Assembly (NCBI GenBank): GCA_021234155.1 | Contig: JAJEKV010000100.1 | Coordinates: 3,260,116-3,324,115 of the forward strand | Length of the DNA: 64,000 nt | Direction: 5' to 3' | DNA from: Isoetes taiwanensis | Taxonomy: Eukaryota > Streptophyta > Lycopodiopsida > Isoetales > Isoetaceae | In this document: positions 1-9,939 of the stretch, piece by piece | How positions within the stretch are numbered: the stretch's first letter is position 1 | Layout: each line of letters opens with the position of its first letter | Position numbers and translations under genes: made by a program | The notes under the pieces: generated by a model | What the model saw: only the letters and a program-made list of their open reading frames with translations | What the model was told of the DNA's origin: nothing | Database searches by the model: none

Positions 1-449
1 CCAACAAAGGGCTGCAATTTGATCATAATTTCCCTCCATTGTGTGTTGGAGAGGTTGAGGGTGCCATTGGTTACTAATTTCATCTCATTTAAGAGATTGA
101 GGAAGGTGGAGACACCTTGATCTGTCCATTGCACAGGAGACTTTCTGTTCTTGGTGTCTACCACTTTCGAATTTTCCTTCTCGTGCACAACAATAGCCAA
201 CGCAGATTCGGTCTCAACAGATTCACTCACAATATCAGAAGATGCCTGAATTTCGCTCAATACTCGCTTGCATCTTTTCTTCTTTGGATGTCTTGAAGAT
301 GGAATTGGCTCGGAATTAGTCTCCAAATGCATGTCCATGGAGATCTGGCCTGTCATTTTCCGGGTCCTTCTTGGTGCCATTTTTTCAACCCGAGGAGGCA
401 CGAAAGGCTTGCTGCTTGCTGGCAAAGCAGATCGAGAGGCCTTAGACAT
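1..449 (-). CDS. Myb/SANT-like DNA-binding protein, N-terminal part (cut by window edge)
   Basis: The reverse strand is open from an ATG at 449-447 to the window edge, about 149 codons without a stop. The N-terminus is basic and Ser/Pro-rich (PPRVEKMAPRRTRK near residues 18-31, HPKKKRCKR near 58-66). It is followed by a W-x(n)-W helical segment with QWTDQGVSTFLNLLNEM and then NTQWREIMIKLQ near the edge. This is the layout of plant Myb/SANT-like (Myb_DNA-bind_3 type) domains, found in L10-interacting-MYB-like proteins and in the accessory protein of PIF/Harbinger transposons. A nuclear DNA-binding role is expected from the family. The C-terminal half lies outside the window, so host gene and transposon ORF cannot be told apart. 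Confidence 0.6.
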   Translation of the reverse strand, partial: MSKASRSALPASSKPFVPPRVEKMAPRRTRKMTGQISMDMHLETNSEPIPSSRHPKKKRCKRVLSEIQASSDIVSESVETESALAIVVHEKENSKVVDTKNRKSPVQWTDQGVSTFLNLLNEMKLVTNGTLNLSNTQWREIMIKLQPFV

Positions 450-1562
450 CTGATTGCAGATAATTGTAGGGGAATAAGGAAGATTTAAAATGAAATTGAA
501 ATTCAAAACTTAATGTATGAATGCTCAAAAAACAGAATTCAAATGTGTGCGAAATCTGACGAATACCTGGATCGTGATCGGCTACTTGCTTCGAGAAATT
601 GGATACTTGGAGCAAGAATTAGGCGGCTTTGAAGATCAAGAAGCAAGGGAAATGGCGCCCCTGGTTCTCGGTGTGGGAAACATTTTGGGCAGTTTTTTGA
701 AAATAAAATTAAAATGATTGTTTGGTTAGTGGGCATGAAAACGCCCTAATCCAACATTAGGGGCTTAATCATCTCTCAGGGTTTTCCCACTCTCACCCAT
801 CTCTCCCATCTCTCCCCCATCTCTCATCTCTCGTATTCTCTCGTATTATCTCTCGTCATCTCTAAGTCAGCATGTGGCCAACGCATCTCTCTCTCTCTCT
901 CTCTCTCAGTGTTGTACCGTACTTTCGTACATACGTAAGTGTTTGTTTTTTACGTACAATACCTATTGACGTACTCCCTTATATAAGACGTACCTAAAAA
1001 AATATAAGTATGTTAAAAGATAAGAGGTACTGTACCTATAACGTACTTCTAGTACGTACAGTACGTTTTTTATATAAAGTACTTGCAATTTGTATAGCTT
1101 TGTGCTAAAATGTAGATTTATTTATAAGTTACTTTTATTTCTGGTGAAATATACATTTATTTACAGTTTGGTTTATTTACAACATTGTACACATATAAAT
1201 TCAAAAATGACATGCATTCAGTTGGATTAGTGTCTTGGATAATCAGACCAGAAGTATTAAAACGTTTATAGTAGTAGTCATCTCTCATAATAATTGTAAT
1301 ATTGAAAAACAAGACATATGCCATAGATATTGACACATCTTTAATAATTTGGTGCATACAAAAGGCATATGCAAAGGCAAATAAAAGCATATTTGGAGTT
1401 TTCGTATTTACTAAATTCATGATCTGCTGATCTGCACATATTACACCTGTCCTGCCCTGCTCCTGCGTATAATATTACAACGTTATTAAACCCACTTGCA
1501 CTTGATGCACATAAAGATGCGAGAATAAAGATGCACATAAAGATGCACTGGAGTCATGAAAG
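450..1562. other. Non-coding upstream region
   Basis: No convincing gene. It holds the 5' flank of the Myb/SANT gene, a pyrimidine-rich stretch with repeated TCTC motifs (about 775-906, ending in a short CT run), a GTAC-rich block (914-1082) and AT-rich DNA. Short open frames on both strands lack family resemblance. Confidence 0.6.
914..1082. promoter_or_regulatory. Dense GTAC motif cluster
   Basis: Thirteen GTAC tetramers lie in 169 bp, starting at 914, 919, 927, 954, 971, 990, 1027, 1032, 1043, 1052, 1056, 1061 and 1079. Several sit in ACGTAC or TACGTA contexts. GTAC is the core bound by plant SBP-box (SPL) factors and by the copper-response regulators CRR1/SPL7. The block lies 465-633 bp upstream of the Myb/SANT start codon. 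A regulatory role is inference, and the cluster could be decayed simple sequence. Confidence 0.35.
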
Positions 1563-2104
1563 ATGCACATAAATTTCTCCGAGAATGGAATTTCAGCATC
1601 TAATATGAGAGCAGTCAACAAGTTTAGCAAGTCAGTTGAACTTGAATGCTTATCCCCAAATGCATTACTTGAACTCCTGATGTTCTCAAACAGACTTTGC
1701 TGTAAAACTTTTGCTGTAAAACTTTTATCTTATCCTTATAAATACAGGGCTGTGGTTCTTATATGGATAAGCAGAAAGTACATGCTGCAATAGCAGAAAT
1801 AACCCGTATCCTAGGCTTCAAAGTGGAGCTGCGTGTGCATTTCTGCATTGCGCTGAAAGATTATGCTGCAGCAGTTAGGGATTTGCGTGCCCTGTTGACA
1901 CTTGATCCATGCTACTTACTATCCTCTAGTAATGTAGCAGCAGCTCAGCTATTGGGGTTGCTGATACAACAGGTGGACACTTGGACCGAGGCAGATTGCT
2001 GGATGCAATTATATGATCGCTGGTCATCAGTGAATGATATGCTAGAATCTGATCCAAGAAAGGGCTTGCTCTTCTTCAGACAATCTCTTCTTCTTCTGAG
2101 GCAA
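1563..2104 (+). pseudogene. ETO1: ETO1-like (ethylene overproducer) gene fragment
   Basis: Two pieces of an ETO1/EOL-type protein are joined. About 1572-1715 encodes the end of the BTB region (INFSENGIS, then PNALLELLMFSNRLCC). After an internal deletion, 1731-2104 encodes TPR-region sequence (YPYKYRAVV, AAIAEITRILGFKV, FCIALKDY, RALLTLDP, ADCWMQLYDRWSSV, FRQSLLLLRQ). ETO1 proteins are plant BTB-TPR adaptors that present type-2 ACC synthase to CUL3 ubiquitin ligase. The frame shifts near 1762 between the YKYRAVV part and the following part. A few residues normally found after GFKV are missing, and most of the protein (usually near 900 aa) is absent. A 14-bp direct repeat (GCTGTAAAACTTTT) marks the internal junction. 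It lies 98-240 bp from the end of the hAT gene, in opposite orientation, so capture by a transposon is possible. Confidence 0.7.
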
Positions 2105-2342
2105 GTTTTACAGCCACAAAATTACTTGAATATCTTTAGTTTTGCATTAATGTTAATTCATGTTTTGAATCCCCACAGGCTTGCAAGTCTAACAAAGTTA
2201 AAAGTAGAAACTAAAAAGCATCCATACCTGCTGTGCCAATTTTAGTTAATGCTTGATATATCATCCGCAACACCTAATAAGAGTTTAGAGAGTCTCAACT
2301 GTCATAATTCAGCGTTTTTAACAAACTAAAATTAAAGTACTT

Positions 2343-4916
2343 TTACCTACCTAGAAGGTTATCTTCATCGCTCTCATTTGAAGAGCTTCCTTCAGTTGTT
2401 GAAGTTTCAACTTCCTCCATCACCCCATCTTCGTCATCAAGTGCATCTTCTTCCCCATGTTCTTCCTCCCATTCCTCCTCTTCCTCCTCTACCACGTTTG
2501 AAACAGCCCTTCCTCGCCCCCTTCCACGCCCCCGTCGTAGCCTCTGTGATCGCCTACATGATCTTCTATTGGCAGCAGCAGATGTGCTAGCAACAGCAGC
2601 TAGTCTACTTTGGCTTCTGGTCATCCGCCTAGATGCGGTGCTTTCCTCAAAAACCTTTTTTACCAATTCCCTCTCTTGTTCAGTCAGCACATCAATTGGG
2701 GCAGCATTAAAATTTGATGGATCGGTTCTCGTCAATTCAAGAGGATTGACCTGCAATATATGTGTATAAGATCTTAAATAAAACAAAAGATTATATGCAA
2801 AAATAAAAGAAATTGATGTACCTGCTTTGCTGATTTTGCCCTTGCTTCAAATTTGCTCATGAGCCTCAAATTTTCCCTGATAAAGATCAAGCGTTCTAAC
2901 TGTGCAGGTTTTAGCCGATTTCTCTTTTTCGTATGAGCAAGTGCGTGCGCACTCCAATTCTTCTCGCATGCACCAGAAGAGCAATCCTAGATAACATTAT
3001 TTTTAGAAATGAAGTATAACAAATATTGAAAGAAACAAAAGAAACTAAAATGTACTTGCCTGTGATAGCACTCGAAGAGCCAATTTCTGTAATTCTGGTG
3101 TATAGCCTCCAAAATGTTCCCACCATGAAACTGGTTTGGCTTGATAGCTCTCCGTTTGCGCCAAAGGGGACATGAACATGGATGAAGCATTATTACGGAA
3201 TGCATCAAATTGTTCCAGCAGCTTGGCGCTCTCTTCCACGCTATAAACAACACTAATATAAGTTATCATACCTTCCATGAGTGCTGGAGGAACAAGAGAA
3301 CTTCCTCGTCTCCATAATGGGTGTAGGAGACGCGCAACAATGTGGATTGGTTTTTTAAACCATTTCCATCGTTTTTCGAAGAGGATTAGCACTTGATTAT
3401 ACCTTTACACACAAAAGAAAATCATTTCAAAATCATTTCCCCTTAAAAAAAAAAACAGATTTACTTACTTTTCTTTATTTTCAGATTCAGATTCTTGTCC
3501 AGCTTTGAGCACATCTTCGCACCTTTGCATGAATTCAAATAGCAGACCCATAGTGCAGCCCTCAATGTCAGTCAAGCGCAGCACACAATAAAGTGGCTCC
3601 ATCACACTAACTACACATTCAAACGCAACCTTAGTTGTCGGATCTAGGATAAAATTCTGCATTGTTTTTGCCTCAGCAGATTTGCTATCATTCCAATTAC
3701 GCCAAAAATCTGAAACTACTGTTTGCTGCAATGCGGGCCAAAGCCTTATCAAACGTTGAATAACAATGAAAACGACACCAAATCTTGTTTTACTAGGTCT
3801 CAACATTGTAAGATCAGGACTGAAGTGTCTAAAAATGCCTTTGGCACATTTCCTCTTCTTAAAAAATAGAGTTATTGTGTTGGCTTTGCTTCGAGCGCTC
3901 TTCACCCAATCAAGATTTCCAATATCTTCTAATAGAAGATCAAGGCAGTGAGATGCACATGGTGTCCTTACAATAGTTGGAAATTCTGTCTCAATTATGT
4001 TTCCCATTGCCTTACAATTAGATGCATTATCTGTCACAATTTGGACTACATTCTCTATGCCTACTTCCATGATGGCCTCTTTCATTTTTTCAGCTAACCA
4101 GGCCCCGTCAATACTAATTCCAACGCCACTACAATCAACTGTTTTCAAAAACATAGCGCCATATGCACTAGAAACAATGATGTTTATTAGACCCCTGCCA
4201 CACACATCTACCCATCCATCAGACATTATTGTGCAACCATATTTTGGCCAAGTGGCTTTGACATGGTTACACTTTGCTGTCACATCCAAAAGTGTTTTTT
4301 TCAGCCTTGAAGTCCGCATGGCAGTATAAGATACACCAGTACAAGTCTCTCCAATTTGAGAGAAAGCTTCTATCATTTTTGTCCAACAAGGGAGTTTCAG
4401 CAAATTAAAGGATAGGTTTGCCTCTACAAAACACCTTACCTCCATCTCCATTGCATGCTCCATCCTTTTCATGGTCAAGACACTTCTCCCTTTTAACTTT
4501 GTTTGTTGACTTCTTTTTGGCATGGGTGGACGATCAGAGGAATAAACAGGAGAAGATGGGCCTTCTGAAAGGGATGTTTCAGCTGATTCTATTCCATCTC
4601 CATGACCAACAAGACTAAGAGGTAATTCCATTCCACAACCAAAACTTTCAGTATCAATAGAGTTTGATCCATTTGCTACACCAGCCTCTACCTTAGCTTC
4701 TTGGATGAGTTTAGGAGTCGCTGCTATACATGGGTTTGCACATTTGTTTGAGATGTGACCTACATGCGCTATCATCCTTGTCTTCGTCCCTCTTCCCTCT
4801 TTCCCACAAAACCTGCAAGTCCATGCTCGCATGTCGCTGTTAATTTTAACGACATTGATGCAATACTTCTCCCAAAACTCTGACTCTGTGATATGATGTA
4901 ATGTTTGATCTGCCAT
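2343..4916 (-). CDS. hAT-type transposase-like protein with BED finger and DUF659, four exons
   Basis: Joining 4916-3469, 3402-3060, 2986-2822 and 2750-2343 gives about 787 aa without interruption. Introns 1 and 3 have GT-AG borders; intron 2 has a GC-AG border (CAG|GCAAGT). The order is: BED-type zinc finger (C34, C37, H51, C59); a Ser/Pro linker; a DUF659/RNase H-like region with MSDGW (D233), VTDNASN (D296) and CASHCLDL (H323); RPSKTRF near 374-380; and a C-terminal hAT dimerisation domain spanning exons 2-3 (SWWEHFGGYTPELQKLALRVLSQ, then KNWSAHALAHTKKRNRL). The tail is Arg-rich (RRGRGRGRGR), then acidic. Family knowledge predicts nuclear DNA binding and cut-and-paste transposition, or a domesticated relative. 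I start at the ATG at 4916, because the open frame further upstream is only translated GA repeat. Terminal inverted repeats were not found. The last exon could instead splice onward at CTAG|GTAGGT. Confidence 0.85.
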
Positions 4917-4941
4917 TATAATATAGTCAACAATGCTCACG

Positions 4942-5021
4942 GAGGGGAGGGAGGGAGGGAGGGAGGGAGGGAGGGAGGGAGAGAGCTCTCTCTCTCTCCC
5001 TCCCTCCTCCCTCCTCCCTCC

Positions 5022-5092
<71 letters not shown>
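4942..5092. repeat. (GGGA)n / (CCCTCC)n / (CT)n polypurine-polypyrimidine block
   Basis: A (GGGA)n run (about 4942-4980) is followed by GAGAGCTCTCTC, then CCCTCC-type repeats and an uninterrupted (CT)n run to about 5092. Seen from the hAT gene this is its immediate 5' flank. The G-rich run can form a G-quadruplex, and the GGGAGGG versus CCCTCCC arms can pair with each other. Confidence 0.9.
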
Positions 5093-5095
<3 letters not shown>

Positions 5096-6207
5096 CAGAT
5101 ATAAAGGGAGTCTTGTGAGTATATGTGATTCTTATAAATACTTGGGCCTTATTTTCAGCAGGAATCATAGATGAAATATGTGTATTTCACAACGAGTTGA
5201 TGGAGGGCAAAGAGCCTTATATGCATTGCATAGCATGTGTAGGAGGTCTCATTTATGGTCTTGGAACCTTAAAGTAAAGTTGTATCAGTCACTTGTGCAA
5301 AGTGTAATCCTATATGGATCTGAAATTTGGGGGCCAAGCATTCCGCAATGTCTATGGGATGATATAGAACAAGTCTTGAAGAAGTTCTTAAGGCTTGAGT
5401 TGGGAGTGAAAGCTCAAACACCTTACCCTATGATGTTGACGGAAAGTGGGCTAATGCCACTTGAGGGAGAAGCTATTTTGAGGTGTATTATGTACCTCAA
5501 GAAGGTGTTGGCATTGGATGAATCTCGGCTTGCTCACAAAGCTTTGATATCAAGTAAAGAGAAAGGATTATTACATGATGTAACAAAATGGCTCCAAAAA
5601 TGGGATATCCAATGGGATGAAGTGATCTTGGTTGACTCGGATCTAAGACAATGGATCTCTAAGAAGATACTTATGAAGATGTGGAGGCAGCCCAAAACTA
5701 AGATGATCTTATACAAGCAAAGCATAAATCCGAATTTGACGCCATCTACACACTTACAGGAAAATATTTCAATACAAAAGAGACATTCTATCTGCAGGAT
5801 CCGTCTTAGCTCCCACCATTTGGGAGTAGAAGTGGGGAGATGGGGGCATATCATACCACGAGATCAAAGATACTGCAAGGTATGTGACTCAAACCAGGTG
5901 GAGGATGAAGATCATACATTGCTTCATGTAGGGCCTATGAAGCAATTCGAGATAAACACGGTATTCATTATAACGATCTACCCACTCTTTTTACACTTAA
6001 TAGTGATATGTTGGGAAAATATTTGATTGAACTTCTCCAACATAGGGATACTTGTTTAAGTTCTCACACTGCTGTTAATGTTGATAATTCAGATAGTTTG
6101 AGTGAGAGTGATGAGCTAGATGAGGATTTGGAAACTCATCTATTATTTTATGAAGATGTTTAAGTGGTTTTGTCTAATAGGCCTTTGAGGCCTCCCATAG
6201 ACATAAT

Positions 6208-6210
<3 letters not shown>
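5093..6210 (+). pseudogene. L1-A LINE 3' fragment, copy a
   Basis: A 5'-truncated piece of LINE ORF2 begins directly at the CT array. It encodes the end of the RT domain (CDSYKYLGLIFS, one frame break near 5172) and a C-terminal region (LYGSEIWGPSIPQCLWDDIEQ, GVKAQTPYPMMLTESGLMPL, RIRLSSHHLGVEVGRWGHI). A C-x2-C zinc-ribbon remnant (CKVCDSNQVEDEDHTLLH) has its last Cys lost by a local change; the copy near 17549 keeps CFDV/CDV-like sequence. It ends with a 3' segment containing AGGCCTTTGAGGCCT at about 6179-6193, directly before the next CT array. Confidence 0.8.

Positions 6211-6282
<72 letters not shown>
6211..6282. repeat. (CT)n microsatellite
   Basis: About 36 uninterrupted CT units. The left border is the L1-A 3' motif (GGCCTTTGAGGCC and AATAAA), and the right border is the segment just upstream of the L1-A endonuclease frame. 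Confidence 0.97.
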
Positions 6283-6285
<3 letters not shown>

Positions 6286-6312
6286 GAATAGGTAATTGCG
6301 GGAGGCCTTAGA

Positions 6313-7754
6313 ATGGTTGTCTGGAACATCAATAGATTGACCATTGATAAGGTGTATAGCATGCAAAGAATACTGGATAAAGCTGATGTGATTTGTTTTG
6401 TGGAGACAAAAGAACATGATTTATTTGCATTACCGGACATAGCAGGATTTGATTTAGTATATTCTGTCCATAATAAGAGATTTAGAGATAAAGATATGGG
6501 AAATGGAGGAATAGCATGTTTCGCAAGACCAGCTGTAAGAGACCTGATCCAGGGTGTGAAGAAGGACAGAAATGGACAATATATTTGGTTGGAAATAAGG
6601 GGAAATTCTCTCTATTACATGGCAGTATGTTATTTTGCTCCTAAACATATGAAAACATACACAGAAACGGATGCCTCTACAGATGATCTATTCTTTTCAC
6701 TAGAACAAGACATTATGAGTTTTCAAGGAAAGGGAAAAGTAATATTGACAGGAGATTTCAACTGCAGGACAGGTAATTTACAAGCATCCGTGCTTACAGG
6801 AGATAAAGATCCACTATGGCTGGAATCAATGGATGAAAACGATCTTGCATTATGTGGCAAAAGTAGAGAGTCTAGAGGCTTAGTGATCACTAAGACAGGT
6901 AGACAACTCATTAGTCTTTGCAGTAGTGCTAATCTATTAATCTGTAATGGATTAAGTAGATTCCCTAGCTCTATAAAAAATACATGTCGTTCTAGAAGTA
7001 CGGTGGATTATCTAGTCATGGCAGAAGATACAATATGCGGATTGGAAGAATTCATAGTAGGAGAAGATGAATTGGAATCCGATCATAATCCTTTGTGCTT
7101 TAGACTGAGTGCTAATACTCAGAATGATCAGCCATGCTCCTCTAAGCGGAAATATTGGCTAAAATCAGCATTGCATATGCAATACAGAGTAAGAGTTGGA
7201 CAAAAGGTAGCAAACAAAGTATGGGATGGAGGATTGGACGAAATGAACCAGCAATTGATTGAGGTTTTAGAGGAGGCTGCAATAGAGATATTCACATCAC
7301 ATAGAGCATTGAAGGGGTTACCATGCAAGGCATGGTTTGATAAAGAATGTCGTGATGCTAAGGAGCGGTGGAAGAAGAGTGACCAGCATGGAAAAGAAAC
7401 ATGCAAACAGAAATATAAGAGATTGGTTCGTAGCAAGAAGAGATATTACCTGAGGCAAAGGCAACAAATCTTATGCCAAAGGTATTTGGAAGAGCCTAAG
7501 TCATTTTGGAATGCACTTAAAAAGCATAAGCAAACTGAAGTGCCATTAGATGCGCAGGATCTCTGGAGGCATGTGGTCTCTATGTATCATAGTGATGATG
7601 TAGATGACATGACCAGCCATAGGAGATCGGCCATGCTAATCACTGAGGAAGAAATTGCAGTAGGGATAGCTTCCTTGGCAAATGGTAAAGCACCAGACTT
7701 ACATGGGATGTGTGCGGAGCATCTTAAATGGGCTGGTCCCATCTTGCATCCGGT
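6313..7754 (+). CDS. L1-A ORF2, endonuclease and start of reverse transcriptase (partial)
   Basis: About 480 codons are open. Residues 1 to about 260 form an APE-type endonuclease with all the expected signature positions: VVWNINRL (Asn), CFVETKEHD (Glu), YMAVCYFAP (Tyr), LTGDFNCRTG (Asp/Asn), STVDYLV and ESDHNPLCF (Asp-His). A basic linker follows (CRDAKERWKKS, RSKKRYYLRQRQQ). Then comes the first RT segment (EEEIAVGIASLANGKAPDLHGMCAEHLKW written across 7645-7735). This enzyme nicks target DNA for target-primed reverse transcription. The open frame runs on to 7941 only because it reads into the nested L1-B, so the true L1-A part ends at about 7754. It is the best-preserved stretch of the family here; its copy at 21225-22660 is full of small changes. 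Confidence 0.85.
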
Positions 7755-7769
7755 GAGATCCATACCTAG

Positions 7770-8535
7770 TTCATCCTCCCCCCAATTTCAAAACTCTCAT
7801 GTAACAGGTTTTGCATCTACATCTGCATCTATATCTGCTCAGAGGCGTAGAGAATACATTGATAGGCACAACCGTCAGTGTAATCTGGTAATTCGTGGCA
7901 TGCCAGAAGAAGCATCAGAGGACTTGCAACAGAAGGTATAGACTTTGGTGTTAGCTAAATTGGACTTCACAACACCAGTTGTTGTCACTACTGCACATAG
8001 GGTTGGAGCATTGCATCCCCACCACCAGCATATAGTGAAATTCTATTAAAAAATTTGAGTACTAAAATGGATATCCTCAAGCGAGGCCAAGCAATTGAAA
8101 GGGACATCTCTCTATCCGGATTTTGATCTTACTAAGTCCCAAACATTAGCTTAGCCGTGAGAATTTGCAAAAGGTCCATGACATTCAAAAGAATGGTGGT
8201 AAAGCTGCACTGATTCGTGGAAAACTACGTATTTTTACACCATCACATGCAACCTTTGCTGACGTCTTTCATCATGCTCAGGCCACTCATACTGCTGGTG
8301 TTAAAGTCCATTCTCCCATTTCCCATGCACATACCAATTGCCGCATCAATGCCTCGTGTTGTTCCATCTTCTGCACCCACCACATCTTCTTCTGCTCAAG
8401 GCCATTCCTCTCATGATGTTGCTAATGGTACCCTTGATGCTGCTGCTGCTGCTGATGTTGCTGCTACTGCTGCCGCTGCCGCCTCTATTGCTCCAGCCTC
8501 CTCAGTTCGCACTGATCATACCTCAAATGTACCTT
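7770..8535 (+). pseudogene. L1-B ORF1 remnant (L1 ORF1p-like RRM region)
   Basis: The region reads NRQCNLVIRGMPEEASEDLQQKV, a stop, then TLVLAKLDFTTPVVVTTAHRVGA and further fragments in shifting frames. The pattern IRGMPEE ... AHRVG resembles the RRM-like part of L1 ORF1 RNA-binding proteins (Transposase_22 type). A low-complexity Ala/Ser/Pro tail (DAAAAADVAATAAAAAS) precedes the endonuclease frame. A TAG at 7939-7941 and frame breaks near 8045 and 8150 disrupt it. Assignment rests on motif pattern only. Confidence 0.55.
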
Positions 8536-8543
8536 CCTAGGAA

Positions 8544-9380
8544 ATGTGCCTTCGGTTGGTGTCCTGGAATTGTCGAGGTTTTCCCTGGCGTAAAGGTGAT
8601 GGCTTGAATCCCATTGCAAAAGATATGGATATCATTCTGCTCATGGAAACGTGGGAGCATTCAGCCAAACGGCTACCTCATTTTACAGGCTATCAATTCT
8701 TTTCATTATTTAATGAATGTCATGGGCAACGAGGTTGCGGTGGAGTTGCTTGCTATTTCAAGGATGTCCTTGCTCCATATATCACGCTTCATAAAGCTGA
8801 TAGATATAATCGCTACATGTGGATCAAACTTCATTGCCACAATAGTAGTACCATTTTGTTGTTTTCATTTACTTCCCACCTACATCATCACCTTTTATGA
8901 TGAATATGATGTCGCTCGCAGTGATCCTTATGGTGATCTTTATGATGACATTGCTCAATTCAAACAGTTGGGGCATGTTATCCTTCTTGGTGATTTCAAT
9001 GCCCGCTTCTTTGAAATGCAAGCTGCTCAACTCATACTTGAGGATGTTAAGTGACCCTTTATGGATGTCGCTAATGATACGCCTCTTTCCACGTTCATCG
9101 CCTTGATGCTAATAAACCCGTCTCAACATTTGGAAGGGAGCTCATCCAGCCAGTGTGAAGTCTTTGAGATGGTACTTTGTAATGGCTTAGAGCAATGGCC
9201 ACACTCTAAAGGTATTACATGCGCGACGGGATAGGCGGGGGGTGGTGGTACTAAGTGTTGTTGATTATGTCATTTCCCAAGTGCAAGCCTTGGATCTCAT
9301 TTCAGATTTTTCGAATTGGCACAAGGCATAGAGATGAGGAGATAAAATCGATCACTATCCACTTTATTTGTCATTAAAGT
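8544..9380 (+). pseudogene. L1-B endonuclease domain (frameshifted)
   Basis: From the ATG at 8544 it reads CLRLVSWNCRGFPWRKG (catalytic Asn), DIILLMETWE (Glu), GCGGVACYFKDVLAPY and NRYMWIKLH. After a frameshift near 8860 come VILLGDFNARF (about 8977-9009) and degraded sequence. This is an APE-type LINE endonuclease different from that of L1-A. Frame breaks occur near 8860, 9050 and 9110. Comparison with the second copy (23454-24250) shows different breaks in each copy. Confidence 0.75.
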
Positions 9381-9939
9381 GGCAGCTTCCACCTCTTCAA
9401 CCCATTGCTATCCAAAGGGCTCTCGTCCCTCGCATTAAACTTGACTTATTCTAGATCTTTTGAATATGAACAGACATTAGCTCCTGCGCTTGCAGGTATT
9501 TTGGATTACCCAACTCTTCAAGAGCGTAATGCAGCATTTGCTGATACTTTGCTTACTTCTGCTGTCTCTTGCTTTGGTACACGCATCTTTGGTGTTGCTC
9601 ATGCTTTGGTAGGAAATCCTTTCCTAGAAATGCTGTTTTGATGAAGACCGCAGCGGCTTAAAAACAATTGCGAATGATAGTTGAGCCGATCTACAGCGAC
9701 ATAATGCCATTCATAATTATAAGTCCGTTTTTGAAACGCAAAGAAGGCACGCTTTGTTCTTTGAGCACCGAAGCAAATGTTTGAATTATCAAGCTCGTGA
9801 ACCCTGGACCTTCTCGGGCGCAAAATATTATATCGACCACCTCCTACCCTTGGACATATTTCTATGCAAATGGGATGAGCGATTGGTCCACTTATATGAT
9901 CATCCCGGGGTCCTTAATTACATTGCCTCCTTTGGTAGG

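Noticed and set aside
539-736. 65-codon minus-strand frame upstream of the Myb/SANT gene
   Set aside because: No family resemblance and separated from the gene start by stops; likely chance or 5' flank.
2378-2769. Plus-strand frames rich in Pro/Leu opposite hAT exon 4
   Set aside because: Shadows of the minus-strand exon encoding the RG-rich and acidic tail.
4917-5168. Upstream extension of the hAT frame with Arg-Glu repeats
   Set aside because: It is only the translated GA strand of the simple repeat; the start at 4916 precedes the BED domain at the usual distance.
6160-6440. Arg-Glu or Leu-Ser repeat open frames over CT arrays (also at 16728, 17784, 21037, 31566, 32678)
   Set aside because: All are translations of (CT)n or (GA)n; no independent coding evidence.
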